Assembly (NCBI GenBank): GCA_021904315.1
Contig: CM038911.1
Coordinates: forward strand, 24,711,390-24,775,389
DNA from: Sphagnum magellanicum
Lineage: Eukaryota; Streptophyta; Sphagnopsida; Sphagnales; Sphagnaceae
Direction of reading: 5' to 3'
Length of the DNA stretch: 64,000 nucleotides
Shown here: positions 54,241 to 64,000 of the stretch, one piece after another
Layout of the letters: the number at the start of each line of letters is the position of its first letter
Position numbering within the stretch: the first letter of the stretch is position 1
The notes under the pieces: model-generated
The model's input: only the letters and a program-made list of their open reading frames with translations
What the model was told of the DNA's origin: nothing
The model's database searches: none
Translations under genes and position numbers: made by a program

Positions 54241-57200
54241 GCATCCAGGTCCCTTTATGCACGCTTGTCCAGGTTCCATGATTAGGTGGCCTACCTTGTC
54301 CAGGTCCCATGGTTGGGTGGTCTCCCTTGTCGAGGTGCCATGATTACCCTTGCCTTGGTAGGGCAAGGGCCAATAAATAAGGGCCTGCCTGTGGTGGTAA
54401 CCAAGGACAAGCCAGATTTTAGTAACACCCTTGACCAAAGACTTAACCCAATGTAAAGGTCAGTCAGAAATTTCTTTAACAATAAAAAGGCAGAAAAGGC
54501 CATATGAAAAGCATTATGTACTCTGGAATGATCAAGCCTATGCCCATTATTATGTTGGGGTAAGGTGTCAAGTGAGCTCATTAGGGCAAGCTAGGCAATG
54601 CACCCCAAGCATAATCAACAAGGGCAAGGCCATTCCATGACATAAAGGTCTGGGGTGGCAGATTCTACAATTTTTGAAAAAATAGTGTTCAACAAACTGA
54701 ATTTACTCACAATTACAAGTGTGTGATCATCAATGGAAGTTTTATGTCATATAATGTGATTAAAAAAATGACATAATCTGCCACCCCGGACATTTTAATG
54801 TAGATGCAAACTTTAAGGGTTAGGATCGAAGCAAGTTACTAGTTTAAGATTTAAATTCCAAATATGTTATGAGTTTAGGATTTCAATATGTTTAAGGCTT
54901 AGCAATTTAAATAGGTTAAGGATTTAAAGTATGATCGGGTTTAAATATTTGAACATATATATATATATTGGTGTAGGTGTTGTTGGGTGTCAACATACTA
55001 TCAATTTATTTTTACCTTAAATATTTGTGCTTCATTCATTTAACTTTTTGAAATTACAAGATATTTAAGTTAAAGTTAGTTAAATCATTTATTACATTTG
55101 ATGTTCACTTCAATTAGGTTGAGATAACATCTTGGGTTGATGATTTTGTGCATGCGATATTAGGGAAATTAATATTCAAAAGAAAAATTGTTCATCTTAT
55201 ATTATTAGGAGTAGGCCAAAGCTCAAAAGTGAACTCATAAAATTCGTAATAGATTGTGTGATCTTTAAGGTTGAGTGAAGAGCTTATTGTAAATAGGTGC
55301 TTTATTCATTTCTATTCTCTCATTGATCTGGTGTCAATTTCCAACATGTGTAAGACCATTGATGCTAATAGTATAGTTTGACATGGTGTGTTCCTTTCCA
55401 CATTTTAATGAAATGAAACCCATGAAGGCTAAGTAAAGGTGGCGCCTTTCAATTGGAAAGGCCCTTTAAGAAAACTCAACTCAAGATATTGCTCTTAATG
55501 ACATATACTAGTGTGAACCCTGTGCATAATGCATAATGCACAGGTGTGTTATTTCAACAATGTTTGGTTGATGTTTTTGGTTTTTTTTAAAAAAATTCTT
55601 TTCAAACAATTGTCCGTGGCCACTGTCCGTCCGGAGTCACTGTCATAGACAGACCAAGTGAATTAATATATATGATATGAGCTAAAAGCAATATAAGCTT
55701 TTCCTTTACATTGTAAATAGTGCCTCTCCGAAAATCACTCATCCTAGCACCATTCCAACATGGATTCAGGTTTTGTAAAACTTGAGTATTTGTGGAACCC
55801 TAAACATTCAATGATGTCTAAAGCAATGGAATGAAGAGAAAACTACATAGGCTTATGTATAGGAGAAGGGTGACCATATTCTGAGGTGCCTAGGCACAAG
55901 GGCGATAGCTCAAGTGTTGGGGCACCTAAAACCATAGAAGGGGTGACAAGGTTATGCTTCTCTTGGTCATTTTGTGTCTTTTGTCTTTTTCTTTTTAGCC
56001 TTTCCATGTATCCTCCCCCTCCCATGGTCAATAGTCTTCCTGGAGCTTTAAGAGCTCTACTCTCTTTTTTCTAACAAGTTGCACTACATTTTGATTGCTT
56101 GATGTTGTTAAAAGATAAAGAAAACTTTGAAATACAAGGAAATATTGGGAAGAGAAAAAGATCAAGAGGAAGAGACTTATAAATGTGTAAACATTGGGTC
56201 TAACCGTGGTTTTGTAATCCTAGTTGGACCAAATTTCTACCTAAAGCTTCAAAGAGAAAGAGAATGAGTATAGAAAGGGCTTTTAGGGGTTAAACAACCA
56301 AATCTAAGACTGCTTTACAAGGCTTTGAATATTGTATTAACACCAACACAATTAGTATATGCTAAAAGAGATGATTTTGTCCCAATTAGATAGGTTACCA
56401 AAAGCATCACAGCCTAAAATTGCTGTATTGTATTGGATTAAAATGGGGTTTAGCTCCAAGTCAAGTCAACCATGGTCAAGCTCCAAGTTTGGGTTAAGTT
56501 GGGTGCAATCCTAAACCACAGTTGAAGAACGATATTAGCAACTGTGAAATCTAAGATTTGGATGAATGTAGGGTTTAATGCCCTAAACCCTAAACCTAAA
56601 CCCTAATGCACACCCCATGAAAACTTAAAACCCAGCTCCCAAAACTACATTCTATTATGGATCAAATCACCATGCAATTCCCTTCACCCTTGGTTTTGGT
56701 TCCCTTGGGTCCAGTCCTTGGGTTGCGTTCCTTTCCCTTTTTGCAATCCTCTTTCTTTGTGCCCAAAAAAAAAACCCCTCACCATGCACCCCTTCAAGGG
56801 AAACCATTCCTTTCCACTTACCACTAGAAGAAAATGCATTCAAGGTTTTATGCATGAAAAAAGAGCATACCAACATGCAAGGAACAATAATTCAACTTTA
56901 ATTGGAGCTTTCCAAGAGCTTTTAAAAATTGCCATCCATTATGGGTCAAACTGTCATGCACCCATTGTCGAGAATCCATTTCCTTGCACTCCACAACCAA
57001 AAACCAAGTTCCCTTTGATGCATTTTAATTCAGAAGAATATATGTTTTGGGAACACAGAACTCAAATTTTTGCAAGAAGATGAGACTTGCTTGTTCACCA
57101 ACACCAAATTTAGTTTTGAGGGCTTGAACAAAGTCCTAAACCAAGCCTCGAATTTAAGTAATTGTTGATTCTTGAACAACATATTCCTAAACTAATTTAC

Positions 57201-58848
57201 ATCGTGTGTGGGACAAGTTTACATCCAAACAAAGAATTTGTAGTTTGTCAACTAAGAATGATGGAGTGGCTTTTCACCCTATAGGGCACCTCTTAAGGTG
57301 TTCACCTATATCCCTATGTGCTTCTATGGTCTCTTTGTAACTTGTCTTTTTGTGTTATTCACCTCTTGAATTATTTAAGAATTATTTGTGGTGCATTTAA
57401 AGTCCAAAACTCTTTTTTGGGTGATGGGCCTTCATAGAGAAGGTTTTAGACCTTGGACATTCCAAAGATAAAACTGATGTAACCTTTCCATTTGAGGCAC
57501 CTAGGAAATTTGGGCAAGGGATATGCGAAAAGATGTGAAGTTGTTGGGAACAACATGGGGATGCATGGGAACTATGTGGGAACAATTAAAAAAAGGCCAT
57601 TTGGCAAAGCATATGGGATAAATATAAGGAACACACATTGGGCACACATGGGAATTGTGGGAACAACATAATGAACATGTGGCAAGGTGTGGCAAACCGT
57701 ATGGAACAATATTAATCAACACAAGGGATGCTGATTGGGAACACCATCCATAACAATTAACAATTAAAATAGGCATTGCATCTTTCTTTCCCCCACCCCC
57801 CCTTGATTTCCATTTCTTCCTTGTTGTAGTGCTTTCTTGGAATAATGTTTGTAATGTATATTACGATTCCAAAAGATGATTGTATGTTTTATATACCAAA
57901 CCTTAAAATCATGTTCTCATTGTGTTGAATGTCGAATTGTTGTTCGGTCTCAAGAAAGACCAATATCTACCAATGTCACCACAAAGTAATGACTTGGGAA
58001 TCAAACTTAAACCAAACTTTGGGGTTAAGTTAGAGATGGAGAAAGCTTCAATCATCAAAACCCAAAATGCTTTACTTTGTCATTGAAGATGGTGTGTGAT
58101 TCACCTTATTTTAATGCTGACATTGGCAACAGAATTGAGTACACAATTTCAGTTGGTATGTACAAAAAACTTGTCTAAAAGCTCCCACTTGTAATTGACA
58201 ATTTTATTTGAGCATGTGCCTGACAAAAATCATTGAAAATTCAGTATTGAGTTTCATATATTCATCCAACAAATGGCATGGATGAGGACATTCAACTTGA
58301 AAGGTTCATTCACTTTGCTTTTGTAACATAGCATTTCTCATCCTCAAAGGATCATGTTCTTCAAAATGTTCTTTGCCTTATCAGCAAGGTTTTATTTTCA
58401 AAAAAAATTATGAAGCCACACTGGCAATCATCCACAAGAGGAATTAACCAAATTTGGCTACAAGTCAGAGAAGATAGTAGAAACCTGCTATATTATTTTA
58501 ACCTGCTAGAACCTATACTCTATAAATATGGCGATTCTAGAAAACAAATTCCTCCCAAGCTTGTGACTTTGGTGCTTTTTTTTCACAAAAATCCTTTGGT
58601 TTCCTGATTCATGTCCTTTTTCAATGTTTGGTTCGGCAAACAAGCTTCAAGGGTTGATTCATCCTCGCCTAAGCAGCACTCAAGAAGTGGGCAGGTAGAC
58701 TAGTAGATCCATTGAAGTGGGTTTTGAGTCCGTTATCTTTGTGGGCAACTTGACATGTACTTGGGAATGTAAAATGCAGGAGCCTTGATGAAACTTTGCC
58801 AGTGCATTTGGGCTCATCATCACACCTTCCTGTACTTCAATGTGCATT
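54241..58848. other. Geneless intergenic DNA
   Basis: I see no supportable gene. There are repeats of 'ccaggt.ccatg.ttggtgg' type around 54245-54340, a short AT run (54955-54968), a short telomere-like stretch of about three CCCTAAA units (56580-56606) and a 'gggaac' rich patch (57540-57740). Confidence 0.5.
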
Positions 58849-59514
58849 TTACAAAATCTTTGGCATATGTGGTATGACTGCCACATGCCACCAAACTCTT
58901 TGCAACGATAACGGATGTGAAGACTTGCATGCGAAAGACTTGTAAGCCTTAGGTGTGCTCCCTAGCTCCTTGTGCAAAGACAAGAAAGAGTTGTAAGCTT
59001 TGGGTGTGTTCCTTAGCTCCTCATGCGAAGACAAGAAAGACTTGTAAGCCTTTGGTGTGCTCCCTAGCTCCTTGTGCAAAGACAAGAAAGACTTGTAAGC
59101 TTTGGGTGTGTTCCTTAGCTCCTCATGTGAAGACAAGAAAGATTTGTAAGCCTTGGGTGTGCTCCTTAGCTCCTCGTGCGAAGACAAGAAAGACTTGTAA
59201 GCTTTGGGTGTGTTCCTTAGCTCCTCGTGTGAAGACAAGAAAGACTTGTAAGACTTGGGAGTGCTCCTTAGCTCCTCGTGCGAAGACAAGAAAGACTTGT
59301 ACGACTTGGGTGTGCTCCCTAGCTCCTTGTGCAAAGACAAGAGAGTGATGGAAGAGCTCCAAGATAAGACAACAATGGGTATGGCCCAAAGTATACCTAG
59401 TATGACGACTGGGAAAGTCACGGTCTTTTGAAGAATAGAGAACGGATTCCACACATCTTGAGATTTCAGAAACCTCTGCAATTTTTCGAGAGCAAAATTC
59501 TCATCAGCAACATC
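58849..59514 (-). CDS. Terminal exon of an unrecognised membrane protein with 17-residue repeats
   Basis: The exon starts at ACACAG|GATGTT (59514) and is open for 221 codons to the stop at 58849. It begins DVADENFALEKLQRFLKSQ, then has a hydrophobic segment of about 20 residues (FPVVILGILWAIPIVVL), then eight tandem copies of a 17-residue unit of the type SSHEELRNTPKAYKSFL or SLHKELGSTPKAYKSFL (58930-59337, exactly 8 x 51 bp), then a 26-residue tail. Unit substitutions mostly alternate S/G, R/K and N/S, and length is conserved, so the frame appears maintained. I do not recognise the family. The two other frames over the repeat are open too, because 51 is a multiple of three. Upstream exons are unresolved. 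Confidence 0.55.
   Translation of the reverse strand, partial: DVADENFALEKLQRFLKSQDVWNPFSILQKTVTFPVVILGILWAIPIVVLSWSSSITLLSLHKELGSTPKSYKSFLSSHEELRSTPKSYKSFLSSHEELRNTPKAYKSFLSSHEELRSTPKAYKSFLSSHEELRNTPKAYKSFLSLHKELGSTPKAYKSFLSSHEELRNTPKAYNSFLSLHKELGSTPKAYKSFACKSSHPLSLQRVWWHVAVIPHMPKIL
58930..59337 (-). repeat. Eight 51-bp tandem units
   Basis: The array spans exactly 408 bases. Two unit types are seen: 'tctttgcacaaggagctaggg' (SLHKELG) as units 1, 6 and 8, and 'tcttcgc..gaggagctaagg' (SSHEELR) as the rest. The interleaving suggests unequal crossing-over within the coding sequence. Confidence 0.95.
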
Positions 59515-60057
59515 CTGTGTGTCAACAGAAAACATATTTCACAGCGCATGAGACTGGTGATCTTTCAATAAGAAAAATGCAAATCAGCTCCAACCATCAT
59601 CTTCATCGTCTTCAGTCTCATCATCTCCACACAGCAGCTCCAAATTTGTCACCTACCTATTTGAACAAATGCAACAGGAAGAGATGGAGTCAACCTTGTT
59701 ACTGTCGTGGAAGCCCTGAGTTCACATGCGCCAGTGTACAAGTGAAGAGGCCAGTCAAGTCTGCATAAACAGCTCATTCAAAGTGGGTTGTTAGTCTGAT
59801 GATTTTGTGGCCAGTTTGCCTTATGAACATGTATAGCAAATGCACAAGCATTGAAGAATGCTTTGATCGTGTTCAAGAGAATGCCCACATGCAATGTGGT
59901 CCAATCTGACTGCCATGCTTGAAGGCTAGGCAAATGCTTGGGGCCAATGCATGGGTCGTGCAAAGAAAGAAATAGACATTTTGAGCAGAATGTGCAAAGA
60001 AGGTCTAGAGATAAAGAATGTCACCTCTGCTTGTCTTCTGTCAGGAATGTGCACCTG

Positions 60058-60347
60058 CCACATCATGATCTGAACATACACTGCGAATAGGCCAAGCCGA
60101 TGTGCAAGCACTGAGCCAAGCAACTGAATGATCCAGAGAGCCACATCATGATCTGAACATACACTGCAAATAGGCCAAGCCAATGTGCAAGCACTGATCC
60201 AAGCAACTGAAATGATCCAGAGAGCCTCGTGATAATCTGAACATATACTGCAAATAGGCCAAGTAGATGCGTATGCAGCCGATGTGCACCGAGCCAAGTA
60301 ACTGAATGATTAGGACAGAGAACCACATGATGATGTGAAGATACTCG
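60058..60347. repeat. 83-84-bp tandem repeat, three units plus partial
   Basis: 'ccacatcatgatctgaacata' starts at 60058 and 60141, with a diverged third unit at 60225 and a partial fourth at 60323. Units share 'actgc.aataggccaag' and 'caagcaactgaatgatccagagag'. The array lies in the presumed intron(s) of the minus-strand repeat-protein gene. Confidence 0.85.
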
Positions 60348-60529
60348 AAGGATGTGCAGCGAGCAAAGCAAAAAAAGTGAAGAAAGAAGCCCAGAAGATT
60401 GACCAAGCATCGGTGTTGCTAGTTCCTGTCCTAGAGAGAAAAGATTGATGACAGCAGCTTTACAGGCCGCTTGTCGGTGTCAGAACATACGCTAGTTGAG
60501 GCGAAAATCACGGAAGGAAATGCGCTTAC

Positions 60530-60635
60530 CATGCAAAATACGACTCGGAACAAAATTCTCAAACAGGAGGAATAGGAGGAGGGAGAAGAAGAAGAAGAAG
60601 AAGAAGAGCGTCAAAGAATCGCCTGCAATACTCAT
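60530..60635 (-). CDS. Probable first exon with poly-Phe signal-like peptide
   Basis: ATG 60635 opens MSIAGDSLTL followed by seven Phe and SLLLFLLFENF, then PSRILH and a donor G|GTAAGC at 60530/60529 (phase 1). The hydrophobic core would act as a signal peptide or anchor. The Phe run is encoded by a TTC (GAA on +) microsatellite. It is likely the start of the gene ending at 58849, since strand and spacing fit, but the linking exon or exons between them were not resolved. A short candidate acceptor at 59760 with a donor near 59725 would restore phase but is weak. Confidence 0.4.
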
Positions 60636-60810
60636 GTTCTTCCTGTCCCCCCGCCCTTTCTCTCTCTCTTCCGCTTCTGATAATCTGATTTCCGAGTGTG
60701 TGTTGTCTAGTTATGGCCTAGTTTCCGCTTCGCAAGAAAAACCATTTCTTCCTCCAGATTCCTTCCGTTTCTTCCACTATTAGTTTCCTTGTCTGTGCCA
60801 GAACGAGTTT
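60636..60810. promoter_or_regulatory. Probable bidirectional promoter
   Basis: This is the gap between the probable minus-strand start codon (60635) and the presumed 5' leader of the LOG-like gene on the plus strand. It is GC-richer than its surroundings and contains CT-rich stretches. No TATA box is obvious. Confidence 0.3.
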
Positions 60811-61539
60811 GTGTCGACGGCTGCAGAATTCCGGAACCGAGAGAGTCAGCGAGGTGTTGTCTTGAAGAGCCGGGAAGTTCTTTTGCGAGAGATTGTAATC
60901 GGGGGTTTGTTTTCTCGAGAAGAACTCGCAGTGAATAGAAGCGACCTTGCGAGCAAAGGTCTCTTCTTCGCCCTTGCGATCAAGGATTTTTCTGCACCTT
61001 GCTTGCCGGAGTTCACGGGTCCAGTTACGACGTGAGAGGAAGAAGCTGTTGTGGCTGGTTTTTTCATGTGTTTGCAAGGTGCACATCTCTCCTCTCCACC
61101 TAATTCTTGCTCCTGTTTTACACCCTGCTCTTTGATGCACCGCTGTTCCAATTTTCGCTTTCTCTAGAGGCTTGAGATCCTTGGCTTCTTTGGTCCTTGA
61201 TTGTTTGTCCTGTTCTTGCGTCTTCTCCTCTCTGTCCAAGCAAATTGACTGCAATGGATATGTGAGAGAAGCCTCCTCATTGTAGTTATTATTTCCATGG
61301 AAGAAAAAACCATGATTTTTTTTGTTGTGAGCACTTCTAGTCTTTCTCTGAAAGTTTCTGTCCATGGTCTCAACCTGAGCAATATGCATGAAAAAAGTCA
61401 CCAGAGATCATGTAAACCTCTTGATCTGAACTCAATCCTCTCAAGTCTGAAACACGTAGGTATTGTCTTTCTGATCTGTGGCTGTTTCCTTCTTTAACTT
61501 TGCCAATTTTCAGGTATTCTGAAGTAAAGACAAAAAGCC
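60811..61539 (+). promoter_or_regulatory. Presumed 5' leader of the LOG-like gene
   Basis: Sequence composition changes to transcribed-like, and a clear acceptor TTTTCAG at 61513 lies 26 bases before the start codon, so the leader is probably spliced. The matching donor could be TTGCAAG|GTGCAC near 61078; this is a guess. Open frames here have no recognisable product. Confidence 0.35.
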
Positions 61540-61705
61540 ATGGAATCAAGACAAGGACTGACACTTGCTGCTGCCTGCCTGAATAACAGAGGGCAGTCAT
61601 TTGTTCAGCGATTGAAGGGGAGTAGCAATGGGAGTCCCACTCCCCCAGCATACAATGATGAGTTGCGGACAAGAACAAGTGCTGATGAGGTCAGAAGTCA
61701 CAACA

Positions 61706-61750
<45 letters not shown>

Positions 61751-63074
61751 AGTTTATCAATGATTTTGCTCATACTCTCTGAAGTAGAAGATCACATGGG
61801 TCTGAAAGTAATTGTCTTTTACTTCACCATTTTGGAATGACCACATCATGTTACAATCAGAGTTTTTTTGTATGATCTCTGTTTGTTGTACATTGTGCAC
61901 ACCAAAATGTTGGCAGGTACGGAAAGAGATTTTGGAGTGCTATGCATTAGTGCAGAAGCTTGGAAAGGGGGTTGTGTATTTTGGGTCATCCCGAACAAAA
62001 GCAGACCACCCCCATTACTTGCAAGCCATGGAGTTGGCCCGGGAAGTAAGTAGCTAAAGTATTCCATGGCCACTACAAAGTAGAGTATTACATGCTGTGC
62101 AACACACATAATAGCTTTTGGAATCAAATAGCGTAACTGTTGTTCTGTGATTTCTGAGTTGTGATTTTCTGATTCCACAAATACTCACCACTTAGAGTCA
62201 AGGGGCCAATTACCCATGTTTTTATATGGATGTCTGGCTGCATGTTCTGCTTTACCCTCCTTGACAAAATTCTGGGCAACTGGGTTCAGTAAGCTGTACT
62301 GTGAGATGACAACTATGCCTCATGAGTTGTACCTGACATCATGAGTGCATGTTCTGTTGCTTCTGGGAATGCAATAGAAACTCTGGAGACAGATTTTTGT
62401 ATAATTGATTGCTCAAAAATTTGAGCAGTTTACTTTATGCTTGCACCCCACAGTCAGTCACACAGTAGGGGAGTAATAGCAACTAGTCACTGCCTTACAT
62501 GATGAAGGTGAAGGTCTGATATGTTGTGAGTGACACTCACAAGGGATAACCATTCACTTTCTTAGCATGTTCATTTTGGTTTGACCGGAACTAAAACAAT
62601 GTTTATCTTCCAGGTGTCATTGTGGAGTTTTCTCTGCAATCTCTTTTATAATATATCTCTATATGACAGTTTGTGCTTTCTAGACTTCAAAGCAAATGTC
62701 CATACTTGTGCAGCAGCCTGGAATTGAGACGCTAGTGTGTGTTGCAACACACACCAATTGTCAATTGTGAAGTATCATGAGCTGCTTCCAAATGAATATG
62801 GGTGTAACTCAATCATGTGTCATTTGATGACTGGTTCAAGGATAGTGTATAGACCATAGTTGTGATGGGCTGAAAGGAGGTGGGGGCAGGTGGCTCTTCT
62901 TCTCAACTGCACATCATGGACAGGTGTGGGGCCAGGCATGATGGATGCAGTCACTCAAGGTGCCCTACAAGCACTCAAACCTGTGGGTGGCTTCAAAATC
63001 ATCATTGAGGGGGGCACATGGACCGATTCCTGTGTCCATCCCTACCTCTCAGATCACACTTATATGACCTGCCG
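61540..63074 (+). CDS. LOG / lysine-decarboxylase-like protein (5' part)
   Basis: LOG enzymes release free cytokinin bases from riboside monophosphates. Exons seen: 61540..61689, 61917..62045, 62890..63074, coding 154 residues, all phases fitting (0, 0, 2). Start ATG 61540 follows an in-frame TAA. After a 50-residue Ser/Thr-rich leader the Rossmann fold begins: VVYFGSSRTKADHPHY, then SWTGVGPGMMDAVTQGAL, KPVGGFKI and HPYLSDHTYMTCR. This corresponds to the N-terminal half. The longer 'GGTWT' insert resembles the plant subfamily of At1g50575 rather than short LOG proteins. The catalytic PGGxGTxxE motif is not in the window; the next exon expected to start FFSARK was not found before 64000, so the gene continues beyond the edge. 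Activity on cytokinins is inferred from the family. Confidence 0.85.
61709..61748 (+). repeat. (CT)20 microsatellite
   Basis: Forty bases of perfect CT repeat begin 20 bases after the first coding-exon donor (GAG|GTCAGA) of the LOG-like gene, inside its intron. Confidence 0.97.
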
Positions 63075-64000
63075 GTGAGTACCTCTTCTGTCTCAGTTAC
63101 TCTCCCAACTTTTGTTCATAACTTTTTCCTGTCTCTACCAGGAACATGCAGGCTTTAACATTATTCATTTGCATGATGTGGAGTCCAATATTTCAGATTC
63201 TTCCAGGTTTGGAATAGTTAATTTTCAGTTTTATAGGTTCTTAAGGCTTTGTGGCTCAGAGAGCTCTGTAGCACAAGTGGTGAAATTAATTGCTCTCTTC
63301 TAGAGAGAAAAGGTTACTCTTCAAAGTTTCTACTAAGTCACACCTGAGATTTGTTTTACTATATGAGATTTTTGTTCAGTGTTTCTGTCTTTGGAATATT
63401 CACAAAGATAATTCTTAAATCTCAAGTGGAGAGGCTTTCAAAGCCCACATTGTCCTCACAATGATGCTCTTAAAAGTTCTCCATGTTTATCTCTTGCCTT
63501 ATTCCTGGTTTGTTTCCTTTTCTATTTTCCTTGGGTTTTGCTCCTCTTCCTTCTTGGTTTCATTGGTAATTTCCTTCTCTTTTGTTATTGCTGAGTCTTC
63601 ACATTGCTGCTGTAACATGCCCACTGGTGTAAATCAATGTCATAGAATATCAAGTCAGTGGGCATGTTATAGTAGCTGGTCACTGCTGTATGCCCTGCTG
63701 TTTCAGGCCACAGAACATGTATGTGACTTTAGTTACTGTTCACTCAACTTTCTTCTGTGCATTCTAGGGTTTGAGTCCCCTCTTTTTACCGTTTGCTGAT
63801 GTATGGTTGGATCTGAACAGTTTATAACATCATAATTGGGCCATGTATCAATTCTAATCAAGTTAAATTAAATCATGAGTATCAAGGTGGTCTCAATACT
63901 CAAGAAGATAGGTTTCCCATCTCCAAAATTAGTGCTCAGATAAGTCGGAAACCAGGCACCATGTTTACCTTTGAGCAATATCCATGGTGACATGATAGAG
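63075..64000 (+). other. Intron of the LOG-like gene to window edge
   Basis: After donor CG|GTGAGT at 63074/63075 no continuation of the protein is found to the end of the window. The stretch is T-rich like an intron and contains the inverted repeat at 63606-63676. Confidence 0.6.
63606..63676. repeat. Inverted repeat with 21-base arms
   Basis: Arms 63606-63626 and 63656-63676 pair at 19 of 21 positions, including a perfect 14-base core AACATGCCCACTG with flanking T. The loop is 29 bases. It lies in the last intron visible of the LOG-like gene. Confidence 0.85.

Noticed and set aside
56580-56606. Telomere-like CCCTAAA repeats
   Set aside because: Only about three units, one imperfect; such short matches are common in plant DNA and do not indicate a telomere.
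60718-61401. 227-codon minus-strand frame opposite the LOG-like leader
   Set aside because: No recognisable motif, no splice support, and it overlaps the presumed leader of the plus-strand gene; taken as chance.

Overview
The window is nuclear DNA of a land plant. It has GT-AG introns of about 70-1600 bp, AT-rich repeat-laden intergenic DNA, and plant-type SKP1, peroxisomal/cytosolic aspartate aminotransferase and LOG-family genes. A protein joining an alpha/beta-hydrolase, an NB-ARC ATPase and an ARM/HEAT-like solenoid, together with relics of a LINE-like element whose protein I recall from spore-bearing plants, points to a non-seed plant (bryophyte, lycophyte or fern). I cannot name the species. 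All gene models were built by reading splice sites and frames by eye; no search was run.

Layout. 1-2200 is AT-rich, geneless DNA with a degenerate A-rich repeat. 2577-4600 (+) is a complete two-exon SKP1 gene. 4600-31500 is gene-poor: a 215-240-bp tandem array (8.4-9.1 kb), a cluster of GGTATTGC motifs, purine-rich repeats (15.9-18.1 kb), a nested tandem array built on the 3' end of a LINE (18.4-20.04 kb), a decayed LINE on the minus strand (23.15-25.95 kb) and a large direct duplication (26.66-28.39 kb).

31500-39058 (+) is an eight-exon gene for a protein of about 1760 residues: SERAC1-like hydrolase, NB-ARC, then about 1000 residues of helical repeats in place of LRRs. It is the most interesting locus in the window. 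39.1-46.9 kb is geneless repeat DNA with one SINE-like candidate.

46912-53444 (-) is a complete twelve-exon aspartate aminotransferase of 446 residues with a PTS2-like N-terminus, and a spliced 5' leader reaching about 54240. 58849-60635 (-) holds exons of an unrecognised gene: a terminal exon with a membrane segment followed by eight exact-length 17-residue repeats, and a probable first exon with a poly-Phe signal-like sequence. Divergent from it, 61540-63074 (+) are the first three coding exons of a LOG/lysine-decarboxylase-like gene that runs out of the window.

The genes form no operon or evident pathway. SKP1 serves SCF ubiquitin ligases, the aminotransferase serves nitrogen and redox shuttling, the LOG-like gene may act in cytokinin activation, and the NB-ARC gene is a probable immune-type sensor or switch.
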